Assembly (NCBI RefSeq): GCF_036010325.1
Contig: NZ_CP108549.1
Location: forward strand, 3,286,001-3,350,000
Origin: Streptomyces sp. NBC_01210
GTDB lineage: Bacteria; Actinomycetota; Actinomycetes; Streptomycetales; Streptomycetaceae
DNA: 64,000 nt
Direction of reading: 5' to 3'
The notes below the pieces were generated by a model. The model saw only the letters and a program-made list of their open reading frames with translations, was not told the origin of the DNA and ran no database searches. Shown piece after piece: positions 62,221-64,000 of the stretch. Positions within the stretch are counted from its first letter, which is position 1. Every line of letters starts with the position of its first letter. The position numbers and the translations under genes are program-made.

Positions 62221-63105
62221 CTACAGCAGTCCAACGGCCGTATCGACCGCCCCGACGACGTCCCCGTCGACCGGATAGAGCAGCGAGCGTCCCACCACCA
62301 GTCCCTGGACGGTGGGCAGTTGCAGCGCTCCACGCCATTTCTCGTACGCACCGTGCTGGTCGTCCCCGATCTCGCCACCGAGGAGGACCGCGGGGAGGGT
62401 CGAGGTCTCCATCACGGCCGCCATGTCTTCGGGGTCGTCGGTCACGGGGACCTTCAGCCAGGTGTACGCGGAGGTGCCGGCCAGACCGGAGGCGATGGCG
62501 ATGGACCGCGTGACGGCTTCGGCGCTGAGATCGTTGCGGAGGCGGCCGTCGACGCGGTGACAGATGAACGGCTCGATGAAGACGGGAAGCTGATGCTCGG
62601 CCATCTCGTCGACGACGCGTGCGGTGGCGTGCAGTGTGTCGAGCGAGCCCGGGTCCTCGTAGTCGATGCGGAGCAGCAGTTTGCCCGCGTCGAAACCGAG
62701 CCGGTCCAGGTCCTTGGCGCGGTGTCCGGTGAACCGGTCGTCGAGCTCGAAGGCCGCGCCCGCGAGGCCTCCGCGGTTCATCGAGCCCATCACGACCTTG
62801 TCCTCGAGAGCACCGAGGAGGAGCAGGTCGTCGAGGATGTCGGCGGTGGCGAGGACGCCGTCGACGCCGGGGCGGGAGAGGGCGAGGCAGAGCCGCTCCA
62901 GCAGGTCGAGGCGGTTGGCCATGGCGAGATGACGGTCGCCGACGGCGAGGGCGCCACGGGCGGGGTGGTCGGCGGCGATGATCATCAGTCGGCCGCTCTC
63001 GCCTATGAGCCGGGGCCGCCTGCGCCGCCGGGTGGCGGCTTCGGCGACGGCCTCGGGGTGGCGGGTGCGGATCCCGACGAGCTCGCCGATGTCGACGCGA
63101 CTCAC
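62221..63105 (-). CDS. Cgl0158-type class I aldolase of the inositol operon
   Basis: The 294-residue TIM-barrel protein starts at GTG 63105, sharing GTGA with the iolC stop. LMIIAADHPARGALAVG opens the barrel. GVLATADILDDLLLLG, KLLLRIDYEDPGS and AYTWLKVPV follow, the last holding the likely Schiff-base Lys. Its place after iolC suggests cleavage of 5-dehydro-2-deoxygluconate-6-phosphate to dihydroxyacetone phosphate and malonate semialdehyde, the reaction of IolJ. It is unrelated to zinc-dependent IolJ of Bacillus, so it is a non-homologous replacement. The reaction itself is inferred from position. Confidence 0.88.
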   Translation of the reverse strand: MSRVDIGELVGIRTRHPEAVAEAATRRRRRPRLIGESGRLMIIAADHPARGALAVGDRHLAMANRLDLLERLCLALSRPGVDGVLATADILDDLLLLGALEDKVVMGSMNRGGLAGAAFELDDRFTGHRAKDLDRLGFDAGKLLLRIDYEDPGSLDTLHATARVVDEMAEHQLPVFIEPFICHRVDGRLRNDLSAEAVTRSIAIASGLAGTSAYTWLKVPVTDDPEDMAAVMETSTLPAVLLGGEIGDDQHGAYEKWRGALQLPTVQGLVVGRSLLYPVDGDVVGAVDTAVGLL

Positions 63106-64000
63106 GAGGCGGCTCCGGGCGGTATTGAGGGTCCGGGAGGGACGGGGGCGCCCTCGAGGACCTGGTCGACCTCGGCGGCGTACGGCATCGCGGTGGAGCA
63201 GGCGAGGCGGGCGGCGACAATGGCTCCGGCCGCGTTGGCGTACCGCATGATGCGCTCCAACTCCCAGCCCGACAGCAGCCCGTGGCAGAGCGCCCCGCCG
63301 AACGCGTCGCCCGCGCCCAGACCGTTGACCACCTCGACGGGGACCGGCGGGACCTCGGCCTGTGTCCCGTCGCGGTGAACGGCGAGGACGCCCTTGGGAC
63401 CCTGCTTGACGACGGCGAGCTCGACGCCGGCGGCAAGGAGCGCACGCGCGGCGGGGTACGGCTCGCGCTCACCGGTGGCGATCTCGCACTCCTCGAGATT
63501 GCCGACGGCGACGGTGGCCAGCGCGAGGGCCTGCGTGTAGTACGGCCGCGCCTCGTCCGGATCTCCCCAGAACATGGGCCGCCAGTCCAGGTCGAAGACG
63601 GTGGTGCCGGACTTGGCGCGGTGGGCGAGCGCGGCCAGCGTCGCGGTGCGGCTCGGTTCCGCGCACAGGCCCGTGCCGGTCATCCAGAAGACTCTCGCCT
63701 CGCGGATCGCCGCCATGTCCAGCTCGTGCTGGTGGATCTCGAGATCGGGTGCTTTCGGCTGCCGGTAGAAGTAGAGCGGGAAGTTGTCCGGAGGGAAGAT
63801 CTCGCAGAAGGTGACCGGGGTCGGGTACGCGGCCACCGGAGTCACCCAGCGGTCGTCGACCCCGAACTCCCCGAGCGCCTGGTGAAGATAGTCGCCGAAG
63901 GCGTCCTGCCCGGTGCGGGTGATCACCGCCGTCCGCCGGCCCAGCCGGGCTGCACCCACGGCGACATTCGTGGCCGAGCCGCCGAGGAACTTCCCGAACG
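63102..64000 (-). CDS. iolC: 5-dehydro-2-deoxygluconokinase, 5' end beyond the window
   Basis: This is a PfkB-family sugar kinase cut at the right edge. The open frame continues through 64000, and the PfkB signature GGSATNVAVGAARLGRR sits right at the border, so perhaps 40-60 N-terminal residues are missing. Further motifs are EIFPPDNFPLYFYRQPKAPD, VFDLDWRPMFW and the C-terminal kinase signature NGLGAGDAFGGALCHGL with the catalytic Asp. It phosphorylates 5-dehydro-2-deoxygluconate. It leads the aldolase-iolB-iolD-mmsA unit seen here. Confidence 0.93.
   Translation of the reverse strand, partial: FGKFLGGSATNVAVGAARLGRRTAVITRTGQDAFGDYLHQALGEFGVDDRWVTPVAAYPTPVTFCEIFPPDNFPLYFYRQPKAPDLEIHQHELDMAAIREARVFWMTGTGLCAEPSRTATLAALAHRAKSGTTVFDLDWRPMFWGDPDEARPYYTQALALATVAVGNLEECEIATGEREPYPAARALLAAGVELAVVKQGPKGVLAVHRDGTQAEVPPVPVEVVNGLGAGDAFGGALCHGLLSGWELERIMRYANAAGAIVAARLACSTAMPYAAEVDQVLEGAPVPPGPSIPPGAAS

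Overview
The window reads as a Streptomyces chromosome. Base composition is roughly 70% GC with strong third-position GC bias. Many genes start with GTG, and many operons use 4-bp ATGA or GTGA stop/start overlaps. Several loci are Streptomyces-typical: a CsnR-type chitosan-oligosaccharide operon, a dynA-dynB-ssbB sporulation cluster, class E sortase-type (LAXTG) surface anchoring and a DUF2637 protein. I see no phage, insertion sequence, CRISPR array or biosynthetic gene cluster.

Layout. 1-10.1 kb: a small membrane protein, malQ with a coupled short upstream ORF, a secreted GH84 N-acetylglucosaminidase, an HNH nuclease, an MscS channel and a secreted LamG protein. 10.4-12.3 kb: a Tat-exported glucuronyl C5-epimerase-like protein. 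12.3-19.2 kb: the csnR-E-F-G-H-K operon (ROK repressor, binding lipoprotein, two permeases, GH4 enzyme, amino-sugar kinase) behind a perfect 9-1-9 operator. 19.5-30.1 kb: a seven-gene signalling operon, glnX-glnH-coiled coil-pknG-PP2C-vWA-FHA. It begins with the three genes of the mycobacterial GlnH/GlnX/PknG amino-acid sensing pathway and adds a phosphatase, a vWA protein and an FHA protein. 30.1-36.3 kb: a methyltransferase, truncated haemoglobin GlbO, a thioesterase with an overlapping partner gene, ettA and a thioester-domain surface protein. 36.6-40.5 kb: dynA-dynB-ssbB, transcribed leftwards. 40.8-43.9 kb: tRNA-Arg(TCT) followed by an arsenic cluster (arsC, aquaporin, arsR and the divergent C-As lyase arsI), ending in a gene-poor stretch with a 20-bp tandem repeat and a tRNA-Arg-like remnant. 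44-47.8 kb: a VOC protein, a DEAD-box helicase, a cold-shock protein with a structured leader and a DUF1772 protein. 48-57.7 kb: a vWA (YfbK-like) lipoprotein, a LuxR-type HTH regulator, an unusual secreted hydrolase/ABC-ATPase fusion with its permease, a GNAT acetyltransferase, a secreted S8 protease and a DUF2637 protein. 57.9-64 kb: leftward myo-inositol catabolism genes iolC (cut by the window edge), a Cgl0158-type aldolase, iolB, iolD and mmsA.

Functionally the window joins amino-sugar and glycan scavenging (malQ, GH84, csn), inositol use (iol) and arsenic detoxification with growth-state signalling and sporulation division. The strongest candidate for an incompletely described system is the 19.5-30.1 kb operon, where three of the four cytoplasmic signalling proteins carry N-terminal pairs of zinc ribbons. 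Starts were chosen from ribosome-binding sites and operon overlaps. Where a site was weak or two starts compete, the entry says so. All family assignments are from reading motifs; no database search was run.
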